Origin: Nemania diffusa
Taxonomy: Eukaryota > Ascomycota > Sordariomycetes > Xylariales > Xylariaceae
Direction of reading: 5' to 3'
DNA length: 64,000 nucleotides
Assembly: GCA_038501195.1 (NCBI GenBank)
Contig: JBBPUQ010000010.1
Coordinates: forward strand, 1,443,501 to 1,507,500
Part shown: one piece after another, positions 25,086 through 38,349 of the stretch
Layout: each line of letters starts with the position of its first letter
How positions within the stretch are numbered: position 1 is the first letter of the stretch
The notes under the pieces: generated by a model
The model's database searches: none
What the model was told of the DNA's origin: nothing
The model's input: only the letters and a program-made list of their open reading frames with translations
Position numbers and translations under genes: made by a program

Positions 25086-25276
25086 GTCCCGCTATTTCTT
25101 TAGCGGGAGCCGTTGGCTCAAGTCCGCAACTGCGGTACGAGAAGGGAAAGGCGCGACGGCATGGGTACTTTGACATAAAATCGGTTCAACGAGATTGCCA
25201 GACCGGGGGCTGGCGGGGACCCCAGTAAGCTCGCTTCGCGCACAGAAAAAGCAGGCCAGCTCTGAGCGAGCCTGGG
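25086..25276. other. Structured G+C-rich segment with several inverted repeats
   Basis: A 7-bp stem (TCCCGCT 25087-25093 with AGCGGGA 25102-25108) is followed by GAGCC/GGCTC (25107-25111 with 25115-25119) and CCGC/GCGG (25124-25127 with 25132-25135). A longer stem pairs CCCAG-taa-GCTCGCT (25221-25235) with AGCGAGC-CTGGG (25265-25276): 12 bp with a 3-nt bulge around a 29-nt loop. No tRNA or known structured RNA fits. Confidence 0.45.
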
Positions 25277-25679
25277 ATGTGAATCAGTCACCCTTGCTCT
25301 AGTGATGGACTCTGTTCTGGGCTAATAAGGACATACTGCAGCACATACAGTAATGCCATGCTTAGTCTACCAGCTAGATACATGCCTACATGTACAACTT
25401 GTACGAGACAGGAAGGGTGGGAGAGGCCAGCGTACAGATAGCGGCTCTCTTGTTACGTTGTAGTAGACAGGTATCTATTTACTAAGTCGTTGGCGTTGGG
25501 AGAGAGTATGTAGTTATATCCTCAACATATATAATATAGGCATCATACACGACCTACTTACACTACCGTAGACTAGCGACGACCTCGACTCTTGGCCTTC
25601 CTTTCCCGCTGCGCGCCGAAAGATGTCTGTCCCTAATAAGTCATAAGTCGCAGTTTAAACGCGCGAACCTCGCTCCAAC

Positions 25680-25694
25680 TAGGTAGGTAGGTAG
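25680..25694. repeat. TAGG tetramer run
   Basis: Just over three tandem copies of TAGG, one of several such runs in the spacers of this window. Confidence 0.85.
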
Positions 25695-26571
25695 AGGCCC
25701 GCACCCTCGCCGAACACGAGCTACCATTCTACTAAGGCTCTAGCAGGCAACAAAGACGTGGGTGACACAAAGAAACGCCGAGAAGTCAGCGTGCCGTCAT
25801 AATAACTTAACTAGGTAGGTATCGTAAAACTCGGTCGCCGGCCCTGACGGGTGGTCACGGCGGCGGGCAGAGAGCAGAGCGAGAGGGCGCACGGGTTGTG
25901 CGTACATACGCATACAGTAGGCAGAGAGGAACACAAGAGCAGATGGGAGAGATCGCGCAGGGTGGCAGTCGTGTAAGTACCACCAGGTATGTATTCTGTA
26001 GATGCTGTAGTACATCGGGTAGTGCCAGACAGGCGACAGGCGACAGGCTGCGTGTGCGACCTACATACATACCTGTGCTTATCGCCCGTCCGGAATGCAT
26101 GATCTGTCTACTTACATACAAGTACACTACCGTAGAGCAAGACGGCGGGCAGGACAGGACAAACGAGCGCGTCCCTGATGGCGAACAACCTGCGGAGGGT
26201 ACAGAATACAGATCACTGATTCACCACATTCCCGATTAGGACCAGCGCTAGGAGCACACTGATCCACTCAGCTGCTTAGACAACCCGGCACGCCCATCTC
26301 GGAGAGCCATCCAGGTCCATGTAAAATCCTGGGTGGAGGGTGACACAGCAGCAGGTATCCAGAGGGTGGTTCGCAGTCAGTCGCCCATGATGAGCCTTAG
26401 GCAGTCAGTCAGTGTATACACTACGGGATACAGTACCTGTCTGTGGTCTGCAGAGGAGCGCCGGGCTGGAGGAGAGGCGCGTCCACATGCTGTACTCTGT
26501 ACCATGTACTGTACTGTGCTGTACTCTACCGTATGCGTGTAGAGGGGGAGGAGCCCTGCGCCGTGATAAAC

Positions 26572-26616
26572 GACGTGATGGGCATGATGGACATGATGGA
26601 CATGTTGGACATGGTG
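26572..26616. repeat. Five tandem copies of a 9-mer, consensus GACATGATG
   Basis: Units start at 26572, 26581, 26590, 26599 and 26608, each differing from the consensus by at most one base. All frames across it stay open because the unit length is a multiple of three, which inflates short ORFs on both strands. Confidence 0.9.
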
Positions 26617-26914
26617 AAAAATGGCGGCAGAGTTTGTCGGCGCACCAGCCGCGCTGGCATAACCGTTTCTTGTCATAGGCCACTCGTGTCTGATTGGAGG
26701 GAAATGTGATCAAACGAATCAATATTCGCCTGGTTTGCTTGAACGCCGTCCACTTATTTATGCCGATACTAATGAATATCTTGCAGAAGCCAGAAGAAGT
26801 GGCTTACTCGCTCGGTCTCAACAGCCGATGTGTGTAAGTATACATACGGTACCTACAGTCGGTCGGTAGGTGGGCTGTCTCCATGCAGCAGCGGCTTGTG
26901 ACGACTTGTCTTTG

Positions 26915-26937
26915 CCCTGCCTTGCCTTGCCTTGCCT
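26915..26937. repeat. CCTTG pentamer array
   Basis: One variant CCCTG followed by three exact CCTTG copies and a partial one. Confidence 0.88.
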
Positions 26938-29900
26938 ACGTACTGCCTACTGTGCCTTGCTGTTTGTCGCAAACGACATGGCAGTAAAGTTACTCGTTGA
27001 GGCGCGCGCACTCGATGAGGTTACGCACACGCCGGCTAGACATCCGCAGCATCCTCTCTATCCCTCTCATCCCCTTGGGCTAAATGAATGGGGACCCGTC
27101 GCTGTTACTAAAATAGAAAAAAAAATCTATTGTTGCCAGCAGGTGGATTATGCAGCGATAAAATATATTAAATGTGGCTGCTGGCTGGCTGGTCTGATGA
27201 GGCCACCCCCAATCTCTCCAGTCTGGTAGGTAGTTATTCCAGAGGTGCAGAACCGAGGATCCAGATGGAGACTGGATGGCAGGCATGGCTGCGGCGGCAC
27301 GGGGCTTCGAGTCTCGGCCAGAAGTGGGAGCAGATGGAAATCTCACACCTCGAAGTGTATCATACGGCTACTATTACTTTAATATGCAATAGTAGACCCA
27401 AATAAGGCCCTTTATGGAAATCGACATCTATAGTCGAGAGGGCCGAAAATGTTGATTCCATCATATCATGTTTCCTACGGGTTTTCCCTTTGTTCTTGGT
27501 TGTGGAGTTTTCAATCTTTGAATTGCAGACTTACAAGATTATTGTAGGGGCGTGTAATATTCTCATTTGCCCTTGCTTTTTGTCTAGACACCACATATTC
27601 CTATGACTCTCATCTCCACATTACCGTGACACCGTCCTGTTTCCGGACCTATAGCGTGTTGAGTGTTGTTGTACGGCACCAACGGCAGTTTCAACGTCAA
27701 TAAGACAGGGAGACGAAAAGAAAACAGCCCCTATCAGATACGTCGCAAAAGTAGGGACAAAAACATTCTTAGGGGCCGCTATAGTACATGCGTCTCTATC
27801 TTAAACGCACTGGAAACATAAGAGAGAATCCCTCTCCCGAAACTATGAAAATACCACATGGCCTGGTTACTTCAAGCCTTCATCGCTACAAGTATAACCC
27901 CCGTGTATTATTAGGTAGTACCCAGGCGGAGGCTTGGTCCTGCAGTAGGTATGTTGTTCCTGAAATTCATACCTGCATGGGCAAATTACTTGAATCTTGT
28001 TCCCTAGCTAGATCGAAACCATAACAACCTAGGTGGGTACCGGTATGTTTCTCATCACAGAAGATAGGTAGGAAGGTAGGTCAAAGCCCATGGGGCCTCC
28101 ATATCGGGGAGTGATATTATACATGGAGTATGGATCCAGAATGCGGGCTAGTGCAATCATGAATAACATCTTTAATTCTATTGAACTTGTTCCCATATCT
28201 AGTCTTTATCTGGGATGGCAGCAATATTCGTATTCCGATTCGCGCTGGTGACTACGACAAGTACCGCGTTAAATGACAATATGTTCTGCATACCTTATGC
28301 GCAGGCAGGTAGAGCAATAGCACTATCTACTTGCCTACTAAAACCAGTTGATATCGCTCTAACTCTAGTCTCTACATAATCCTTGCCACGCCCGTTTAAG
28401 GTAAGTCTGCCCTATATTTGGTGATCAAATATATCCTCGGTAGTCAATCCCTGTGACGAAACCTCTACAATCCGAGCTTTGACCTTGCACGGCGTTGCAA
28501 CTTACGAGTCATGAATTTCTAACTAAGTTCACTCTTCTGATACAATCTCTCAAACTGAAATGGTAATAAAGGCACTGAGAATCGGATGCATTCTCGGGAT
28601 TAAGACGGTGGGCGCTAGGCGCGAGAAGGTAACCTTAGATCCAACAACAAGGATTCGGCAACTCTGCATCGCGCTGTTACAAGAGACGTTGGTACGTGCA
28701 GGGTAAAGGATTCCGCCCTTCCGGCTCGTTTTCTCGTTTGTTGTGTAAGGCTCTATACACACGAAAACATAACTACCTAGTCAGTAGTTTCGGCTAGAGC
28801 TGTTGATTGCTGGGTATGATCCAAGGATTCTCAGGTAACGGGACTGACAGGTATGTATGTATGATGTGGAGGGGTACTAGTACGAGATCGCGGCAAATTA
28901 ATTAGATGCCTGGCTTAGGGGGCTCAGCACTAGGATTGTCAAGCGGCTTCGGCCATTAAATGGCGGCAACGGAAGGGCAGCAGAGAGATCAAGGAGCGAC
29001 AAAAAGTGTCTTTGCGCAGCCTTGTCTCGGTCGATCCATCGGGTGTCTTTCTTGGCTTCTCGATATGTGTTTATGTATACCGACCTATCTACAGTAGGTA
29101 CCTATGTTCGCACGCATAGCCTTCCTGTCGTGATTCTCTTAACCTACCCATGGCTTGTTGACTTGTTCTCGTGCCGAAATCCGCTCCATGCAGACGTCAA
29201 GAGTGGTGAGTAACTTATTCTTAGACACTCCATGAAACAATGAAATATTCTATCCAGCACTTGCATACCCCCCTCATGTATTGTCCCGTTTCAAGCAATG
29301 TTGGCCGAACTTGTAGGCTCCATCTGAACGAAGATCACCGACTCCATTGCCAGCTTAGCTCGATCTAATGATGCCTGCCCTTCCTGCTAACCTTGTTAGC
29401 AACGCCGGCATATGTGCCAAGCCTCAGAGGTTAACCCCAAGCTAATGGAGTTTAGCAAATTAATTGTCATTGGTTCTAGCCACTGTCTTCCGGCATGCTT
29501 GTGAAAGCGACAGGGGGTTGTTATCGAATCAGAGCGGAAGACGACGCGCCATTTTCTGTACATCACCGTCTGTGCCTCTTCAAGGCACCAGGCGATCTCT
29601 TTCCGTATTTACGCCGTACAGTATAATGCCTACATACTTACATACCTACACACATACATACATCCGCATAGGTATCCATTCACAAGTCGTACGGAGGGGG
29701 TTTATACATTAGTAAGAAATCACTAGCATGACGCAACTCAGGCAGACTTGAGTTTACTCGATGGGGCCGCCTACAAGGAATGACCATGTATTTATTTACT
29801 TAGGTGAAGTGCAACACCTCCGGTATCAGCACCGGGGTAATATACATACTGGTATCCCGAACCTGGTATCCATCTATCCGCGCTGATAATGGGTTTTGCG

Positions 29901-32900
29901 CGGGCTACCAATCAGTCTTGGCTACTCTACCGAAGTTGCTGACCATGCAAGGTATGGTACCTACCAGGTAGTATGCATTCCCCCAGTACATAGACACGGA
30001 ATCCTCACGGATTCACCAAGGAGAACCGCAACGATCCAAGATCTAGGGCAAAGGGATCAACTAACGTGATCCAGCAGGCATACTTAGCAGGTACAGGTAC
30101 ATGTATACATACATACTTACGCGGAGTGGGTGTGTGAAACCTTTCGCCTTTCTGCCTTTGAAAGGCCGAATGACGTCCCGCGCGCCGTCGTCCAGATTTA
30201 GATGCTATGCTGCGGGCTGTGTACGCATAAGGGGTCGTAGTCGTCGCCCCCGCGCAACGGAGCCACTTAACAACATCAAGGGACTGTGGCTTCATGTAGG
30301 GGACAACTCCCAGGTATGTACATGTCGGGAGCGTGCTTTCTATCAGCTAAGCTAGATTAATTATCTGACAAGTGTTAATTGCTACCTATCACTAGCTGCA
30401 AGCCTTGCTCGGGATGATACATAAAATACTACAAAGTTGGGGAGGCTTCTTTCATTAAGCGCCGTTGATGATACTTTGGCACGTTGACAAGTCGTGCCTG
30501 ACAGCTTTCAAGTGCAGCATTACTGCGTACATACGCTCCAAAAGCAGAACTACCTACAAGTATACAGATATTACTAGCGCTTGCAAATCAGACCATAATC
30601 CAATACTGATCAGGGGCCCGAGAGGCGGCCCATGGGAGGATGAGCCGACACGGGGCCATGCATGTCACTTAGCTAGGGTTATCCTTTCTAACTAACCTTA
30701 AACGAGGAGGAACCTCGAGGTACTCTCTGTATGGTACTTTTCCGTAAATCACCAGGACCATGTCTCATTCTCGGAGTGGTTGATCCTCTCCCATGACCCT
30801 CGCAAGGCTTTCGTCTTGAGTACCGTACGTACCTCTATCCGATATCGACTAAGAACGATAGGGATGACTGTATGTATGCGTACCATGCCAATAACCAATA
30901 ACCCATATACAAATATTGCCTAGCCTCAAGAGTTAACCTGGCGTAGATAGAAACTCTTGTCATACCTAGACTAATAGAAAAAGCAACGCGCGCAACACGC
31001 AACTCCCGCGCTGTGTGACCGATAATTGTAATACACATAACATCGCTGGAGACACCTTACTGTATTCTACCATAATATACAACTAGCTTACGGTCTATTG
31101 CGAACGGACCTAGCGCCATCAGCCATCGAGGAGAATGTTCTATCACGCCTCGCCGGCCCTGATCATGTCGGACACTTAACGAATGCCCAGCGCCTAGTTA
31201 AGAAGGCCGTTAGCTGCTATCTCTAAACTGCCGTGCCTAGTGGTCCGGGATGGACAGCAGACCCCCCCTCCGGCCCCTTAGCCCCTCCATACCCTCCATC
31301 ACGGCAGATCACGTTGACGAAAGAAGGGTGCTCCCGCAGCGCATAAGGTTATGGAGGAAAAGATAAGCTTCAGGATAATCCTTCCTGATCGCGGCCAACA
31401 TCCACCCGCGACGAGGAAGAGGGATGGGTGGGTGATTTCCCCGAAAGGGGGATGAGGGAGTGTACTACTTGGTTCATGTCACAGATGATCGTCACCAAGG
31501 CAGTCTGCGCGTGAAGCGATATCGAGAGTGGAGGCGGGTTTCTCATCTACCCCCTCGCACTCGCGTCGTTGGTGGGAGCGGCCGAGAGTTTGTTTAGGGA
31601 GACATACTTAGCCACTACCAGCTCGCTATCCCGCTTCTAAGTAAAGAAACACGCCTGTAAGCGATCTACATGCTGTGGTAGCAGCGGTAGATCGTCCATT
31701 ACCTCCCTAGGTAGTAGCGGACGCAGCCTTACCCTCTAGGAGGAAAAGGTCGTAATTGAACCCCAGATTATTATTCCCGTCTCTCTGGATTGGGGATGTT
31801 GCCATATCGCTTCGCTCAGAATAGCTCGAAAGGACCGTACTTTATCCAGTGCTTCGATTCATTTATCCGGTGTTCCAGAAGGCTCGTATTGCAACGTACT
31901 CACCATCAGCGGGCTGACTCTCACTTACCTGGTGACCCAACGCCATGCGCGGAGATTCCCGTCTTAGGAGGTCAGTGTCGCACATGCATGTTGGAGACTT
32001 ACGACAGACGCATATAACAAGCGAAGTGCGACCAGCCAGCTTTCCCAGACGGGCGTAATTGCGAAAAGCGTATAAGGCACAGTCGATAGCACCAGATGGA
32101 TCGATCGGCCTTATCTAGTATACGGTCACCCAAGCGCGCCCTATAGGATTCGAGACGGAGATATATCGGAGACAGAGACAATCCTATGAGGAAATGACGC
32201 TGCTCAAGTGAGGAAGATTTGGTTACACACCACAATAAAGGTGTCGCTCTCGTAACCACTGTTGGGAGATGCTTGATGAGGGCTAGCTGAGCATCCAAGA
32301 AAAGCCACAAGGCGTTTAATCCGCCCCCACGAACCGCGCTTTGGACAATATTGGCTCGCAGGCATATTGAGCCTGGCTATGGCAGCCTGCCGAAAAGGAA
32401 AGGGCTTGTCAACAATAGAATCCAGCCATCCTGCATCGTCGTTTTAGCCTGGAAGGGCCGAATGCAGACCGGATATATTATCCTGACCAATCCCCACAAG
32501 CCATCTGCACATACTCCATGCCCACTGCGCACCTCCAACAGCGAGCATATGCAGAAAACAGGACGAAGTCTATGGGCTGGGTTTACTGGGATGCTTTAGG
32601 TAGTCAGCAAAGTCCCCTGTTTAGATGCCACCCCTAAAAGCTCAGAAAGGGAGAGCAGAGAATGTCGTGCATCAAGGTGGCTGCCTGTCAGCACAAGGAC
32701 AATTGCAACGAAGAAACGTCGCGGGTAGGGTGTATGGGCAGAATAGAGCGCGACTAGACTGGAATAGGACATGATAGAAAAGGACCGCGCATACTGTATC
32801 TCGCAGCCTCCAACGCCGCTCTCGTCAGCAATCTGGAGGTTGTCAGGATGGGCGATTTATCCCTGCCGAGTCCACAACGATCTTGTCCCAAGACAGAAAT

Positions 32901-35280
32901 AGATACCTATAGGGGATCATGGTACACATCTGCCACCCCCCCTAGTCGACCCTCGGTCACCAGGAAATGCACATCGAGTGCCAGTTCGAGTGTTAAGACT
33001 CGGGTTGCCGACCACCAAGTGACGTTACTGTTGTAATACTACCACCACCGCCGTTGCAATCCGAAGATATGCCCATTTCTATCCACGTGTAAGCGTTGAT
33101 GTCGTGCACTTGAGTGCTGTCCCATCTCTTCGTTGTTATCTCAGCTTAGTGCTGCTGCTGTGAACGCGTTACATTGGCTTGGATGACACATTGATCTGAC
33201 GTCTTGGACAGGAGCAGTTCACAGCTGAATCCTCCATCCTTCAGTGAACGATCCGACGACGAATAAGCATGACTACGCGTAGGGCAAACTGCGAGCGGCA
33301 GGCTCAAAGATACAGTGCTGGAATATGGCGGGAACTTCCTTTCGACTGTATCCGGCAATGTAGTTAGGCCTTAATAGTTCATGTCGAGAATGTATTAGCT
33401 GTATACGAGCTCCTGCAATGTTAATTCTAAAATTCATCTTTATGCTTAAGAGGTTCGATAGCCTCAGATGCCTTGGCTGTGTTGGCCCAGCCGCCGCCCA
33501 GCGTCCGGCATCGTATTCTGATGGCCGAGATTCTTTCAGTGCCCTAACCCAAAGATCTCGAAATTACTACACGGCCTAATTCCACTAACGTAAGGTACGG
33601 TAAACCCTATGATACGCTCCAGGTCGCAGGCAAAGCCAACAAAAACAGGAGATTGACAGCATGCATGACCGGCAGCACAGCGCGCACCAATAGGGATACA
33701 GCCATGATTCGTCGCTGCAAGTGGTCGCGAAACCACCCTCATCTGTAACTCTCATCTCGCTCCTTTGGCTCTGGGTGTAACCTACCACTGCCCGGCGTTC
33801 AAAACAGATCCGCATAGCGATAGGTCCAGACAAAACTGTTGAACGATCGAGAACTCTCCGTCCCTTCAAATCTTAATGTCGAGATGGCCTAGCCTTGCTC
33901 CGTGTCTAAGTAAGCAAACAGCAGACACACCCTTGGTCATAGTGAAGCCGGCAAGAGAGAGGATTGACTATAAGACAGCCCCTGTAGATCTCAGAGAGTG
34001 GCAAGCGCAGCCGTTGTGAACTCGGGGCAGTCGAGGACGAGATTACATGACGAGGATCGAGCTCGTAATCCAGCCGGGCAAAATCATGTGTCCCACGATG
34101 GATTGCTGGGCACCATCTCCTCAATGATATTTGAGTTAGGAGTGCATGCCTTCCAAGTTCTCTAGTCTCACAGTTTCATGATTAGACTCACACAGGATCT
34201 CCGCAGGCCAGTAGCTATCGAGCAGCTATCATGCCAAGAATCAACAGGCTCCCAGTGCAGAGACGACGGGGACCGGAACAGCATCTCGGTGAGTTGGTCA
34301 GGAAATATCCTACCATGTTATAGCCATCCTACGTAGGATGTGAATAGAGCTGAAATAATACGCATCTGTGGTGTATATTCCTCTTGGCCTGCGTTCTACT
34401 CCCCCTGAGCGACGCCCCTTTTCCGGGGAGAGAGGGGAGATACAACCCTAGAACATCAACATAGGACTTATTCAGGCATATCGACGCCGAGGATGAAAAA
34501 ATTTTCCCCATCCCTCACGTCTTACCTAATAATCGCTAAGTGATAAGACAACGAAGTCCGGCACCCGACCTATTATAGCATTCAACAACGAATAATTGTC
34601 TCAGGTCCCTTGGTAGGGAGACTAAAATTGAATGTAACACAAAGCAGGCAGTGAGATCCATCCTAAGCGCGAGCAGGCAGGCAAAGCCAGAACAGTATAT
34701 TTAGGTGGAGGAAAGGGGTAAAAGGGGGGCCGACGTGATTATGACCCCTGGCTCCAGCAGACAACAACACATAGGTCTTTCTGGTCCGCCTGTCCGTAAT
34801 GTGAGTCGAATGCAGGCATGGGAGATATTGTAAATGATAATCCGATATATTTGTGACACATGCAAATTTGCCACTCACGACAGCTGTCGGGAGCCGCCGT
34901 TAAATGCAACGTTGTCCTACATCGATATTGTTGACGGGTACCTAAATTTGGCTTGTGGTGCCTCCATGCAGACTGGTGGTTGAATTCTCAACTTCTTGGG
35001 GCATAGGGCCCGAGAAAGGCAGTCTGCAAAATAGACTATGGAGTCGAATCTATAACTGGACCATTAAAGAAAGATAAGATTGGTGTATGTGTTAACGTGT
35101 GGATACGGGCAGTCAGATTCTGACATTATCTGCTAGATATGTGTTCTTGAGTGTCAAGAGTCAAGTGAGCTTTATGCTGTTTTTATAGATTAGTACACCT
35201 TAGGAAACACAGCATGTCATGTTATGATTACGCTAATTTAATCATTAATTCATTTTCCACTTATTTGGCGGTGCTACATG

Positions 35281-37281
35281 CTACTCATCATCACTATCTC
35301 CGTCAACGAGATGTTCCTCGTCGTTGAGTGCGAGCTGCACAAACTGTCTAATCCAGGCTTCTTGCTGGGGGTCTAAATCCAGATTTTGTTGACCATTGCG
35401 ACCAACGGCCGCGGCTTGCTGGGCCTGACGTGGGCGGGCGCCGTTATTTTGTTGGGCAGCCCCCTGAGCTCGATTTTGACCGTTATGTGGGTTGGCCCCG
35501 ACGCCGCCTCTGCCTCTACCTCTGCCTCGTCTGTTGCCGCCGCGGCCTGCGTTAGGGGGTTCTCGAGGCTCTGCGGCAGCCGCGCCACGAGGACCTCTTT
35601 CTCCTACATTTCGTGCTGGAGGGGGGTCACCCTCGATCCGGAGCACAAGGGGCCCTTCCCGGGCAACAGCAGCTCTCCTCTCGGGAGGGGGCTGGTGCGC
35701 TTGAGGGAGCTCGGGAGGCACCGGGGCTATTTGGGCTATTTCTTGTCTGGCCTCTTCTTGACGCTGGGCAGCGCGCTGTTGAGCAATCTCGAGATGCTCG
35801 CCATACTGGCCTGCATCAACGTTGGCGTTACGCATTGCATCACCACCTTCGTAACCTATAGCAACATCGTCACCGTCGCCACCCTCTAACTCCCAAAGCC
35901 TCATGTAACAGGTGCTTGGTGTATTGCTTGAAGGCTGAGTATTGAAATGCTTGTATGGGTTTGAAGGATCCAACCACGCCGAGCACAAGTAACAGAAGTG
36001 AGTTTGACATCGAAAGCACCGCATGTGATTACATCCTTGGGATTTCTGGCATGGGGCCGCGCACGTAGGGCAAGGGGTGGAGTGAAGTCTTAAGTATTCA
36101 AGCGAAGCTTTCTCCTCCTCTGTAATCGCATCCTTTCTCTGCTTTGGAATGCAGTAATTCAATTCGCCATGCCAGCCTTGACAGCAGCGAGTGCAGAATG
36201 CGAATCCGCAATCTTCGCAAATAGCAAGAAGCCCTGTGTCTTCATCATCTTCATCATCTGAGTCGACGACTTCCAGACCCTCTGGCTTCTTGTGTCGGTT
36301 TGACCGAGCCGCACCCTGACACCAAGGACGGGGGCAATAAACTGTATTCTTGTCCGATTCAAGTTTAATTTTGTGCTTGAGCATGACGTAGCGTTTGACC
36401 GTGTCCTGTTCTAGGGGAATTTGCAACAGTTCACTAGGACTAACAAAGGTCCTTAGTTTTTGGCTCTTAAGGGATGATTCCCCTGTAGCACTCTTTCGTT
36501 CATTTGCACAATTCGGCGAAACACATTTGACTGCAGCAACATCGCCTTCTGCAATAGCATTGTTGTAAAAGTCCTGTAAACATCTGATGCAAAAGACATG
36601 GCCACAGTCTATCATTTTATGGCAAGCAATGCCCTTTTTCGGATCTGGCATCTCAATTAGCAAAAACTACACGAATCTCGAGGGAGAAGGCGAGCTAGAC
36701 ATACCCAAGCATATACCGCATTCAAAGTTTTCTTTCTCAAAGGCCTCACGCTTGGCCTTGATATCGTAGTCTAGTATAGCCAGCTTATGATCTAGGGAAA
36801 CCTCGAGGGTTCCCTTACTGTCAACCAAACCAAATACATTGTCGCTAGCTCGCTGAAGATCGTCGATGTAGGTAAAAACCACCTGATCTCGACCAACATC
36901 TTCCCACAGTCCAGCGACATCCGTCTCGAGTTTCCTTAATATGTCATTGGATAACCATGAAGGCGAGGTTGATATTGAGACTATGGGTGGCGTATTTTGG
37001 GGATAACCGTCGGGCAGGGCGATATGAACCTTTAAAGCGGGTAGATTCGATAAAGCCTGCGAATCTGCCTCTACCGTCACCGTGGCCGCCAAGATTGGTG
37101 CCTGTGATGGTGCAAGAGAAGGCGCCGCCCCTGTCACGGCTGGGAATAGGACTGTGACTGGCTTTGACAAGCTTACAGGAAGCTCGATGAATAATTTATG
37201 AGGGTCATTTTCATCGAGTTGAAGCTCGGGGTATATGGCGGTTATTGCCGACAGCTCAATATCGCGGGGGTCCTCGTCCAT
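35281..37281 (-). CDS. RWD-domain RBR E3 ubiquitin ligase (RNF14/Itt1-like)
   Basis: Exons are 37281-36705 and 36644-35281, giving 646 aa. The 60-nt intron (donor GTATGT, acceptor GCCAG) has an in-frame stop; joining at this acceptor restores the RING sequence CGICLDPKKG, whereas two nearer AGs leave foreign residues. An RWD domain spans about 1-155. RING1 begins at Cys188 (C188, C191, then C206-x-H208 and C211/C214). The IBR runs about 296-357. RING2 begins near 384 with the active-site cysteine predicted at 397 in GCNHMRC. The C-terminus is Arg/Gly-rich (RGRGRGRGG) and ends acidic. RBR ligases receive ubiquitin on the RING2 cysteine before passing it on; RWD-RBR proteins of this type (RNF14, yeast Itt1) are linked to translation. 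The substrate here is unknown. It is transcribed divergently from CAX4. Confidence 0.9.
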
Positions 37282-38349
37282 GGTGATTATGTTCTACCGG
37301 CTCGTATAGAGAGTACCTAAACTAAGCAACGTGATCGTGTGCATATCTAAAATATGTCCAAGCCCCCAAACTGGATATTCCTCTTATTAATAAATCGCGA
37401 CGCTTCCGATCTTTGTTCTCGGATGGTAGTGTATCAATATGCGCTGTTCGCTGTGATGGAAACTTATTGTTCGTCCCGTTTAGCTCGAGCGGATTCTCAT
37501 AGCACCGATGAGAGGCCGCATGAAACGAGCAGTCACAACTGAATGGGAAAAGACGAGAAAAACGAGCAGTTTCTACGTGTATGTATAAGTATATACCTTA
37601 GGCAGGTAGGGTTTTAAGATTGGGTTACTAAACTAAAGTCAGTCATCCGGTCAACGATGTGGCGTTGAGCTTAATGAGGGTGGGGCTAGTGCTGCCAGGC
37701 CGGGTTGATTAGTGAGGGAAGGTCCCTTACGCATACATGTTTGCCTCCCCTTGCCGCACCTTATTTCAGCACCACTGAAACAACCCTCTTTTAGCCTTTC
37801 GGATATCTGCAAGTATCAATTAAACTACTGCGCTATTCATTTAGAGCTCTAAAGCCGAAAGATAATTCTCATATACGAAATTAATAGCTAGGATACTGTA
37901 TTGGAGGCGCTTCATCGTTTTGAATATAGGTACCTAGGTAGGCACCTTAGGTTAGGTAGTTATCGCAAGGAGCTGGATTCGAATAGATAACTCAGAGGAT
38001 GGCCTGTGCACAAGTAACTGTGGAACTAATGCCCCTTCTGCCAACTGCCGAAAATGCCTGCCCAGCTGTCCACCAGCTTCAATGATGAAATCGATTCGTC
38101 TTTCTAGATACGTACCAACAATTATCAAGTTTGCTTCAAAGTACCTACCTACATGGTAGTATCTAGACGCCCTTTTCAAGTAGGACCACCACAGAGAACT
38201 CCACGAGTCGGTAAACGTGGCAATCCTCGTGGTAGCGCTACTTTGCACGAAGCTGAGCCCTTTCGCCACCGTCTTCTTCCATTCTGCAAAAGTAATGCAG
38301 CCCTAAACGATACCCCCAGCCAGCAAGCATATCAACATTCAAGGTCGCC
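37282..38349. promoter_or_regulatory. Divergent promoter region between the RBR ligase and CAX4
   Basis: Both flanking start codons face away from this 1.07-kb interval, so it must hold both promoters. The only notable structure is the TAGGTACCTAGGTA-type cluster at 37927-37961. No ORF with family similarity is present. Confidence 0.6.
37927..37961. repeat. TAGGTACCTA palindrome with degenerate TAGG copies
   Basis: A perfect 10-bp palindrome at 37927-37936 is followed by further AGGTA, ACCTTAGG and TTAGGTAG units. Confidence 0.8.

Larger units (their letters stand above)
23631..35280. other. 11.65-kb gene-free region upstream of VIB-1
   Basis: I read both strands for family motifs, splice-joined ORFs, tRNA A/B boxes and 5S-like sequence and found none. 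ORFs are short (most under 110 codons) and lack recognisable domains. What is present: TAGG tetramer runs (25680-25694), CATA/GTAC-rich stretches, a structured G+C-rich segment (25086-25276), a five-copy 9-mer (26572-26616) and a CCTTG array (26915-26937). The first part must contain the VIB-1 promoter; the rest could be a regulatory region, a non-coding transcript or eroded repeats. Confidence 0.6.

Noticed and set aside
35386..35889. 167-codon plus-strand ORF opposite the RBR ligase C-terminus, partly hydrophobic
   Set aside because: It mirrors the Arg/Gly/Ala/Gln-rich tail codons of the RBR gene, which has clear domain support.
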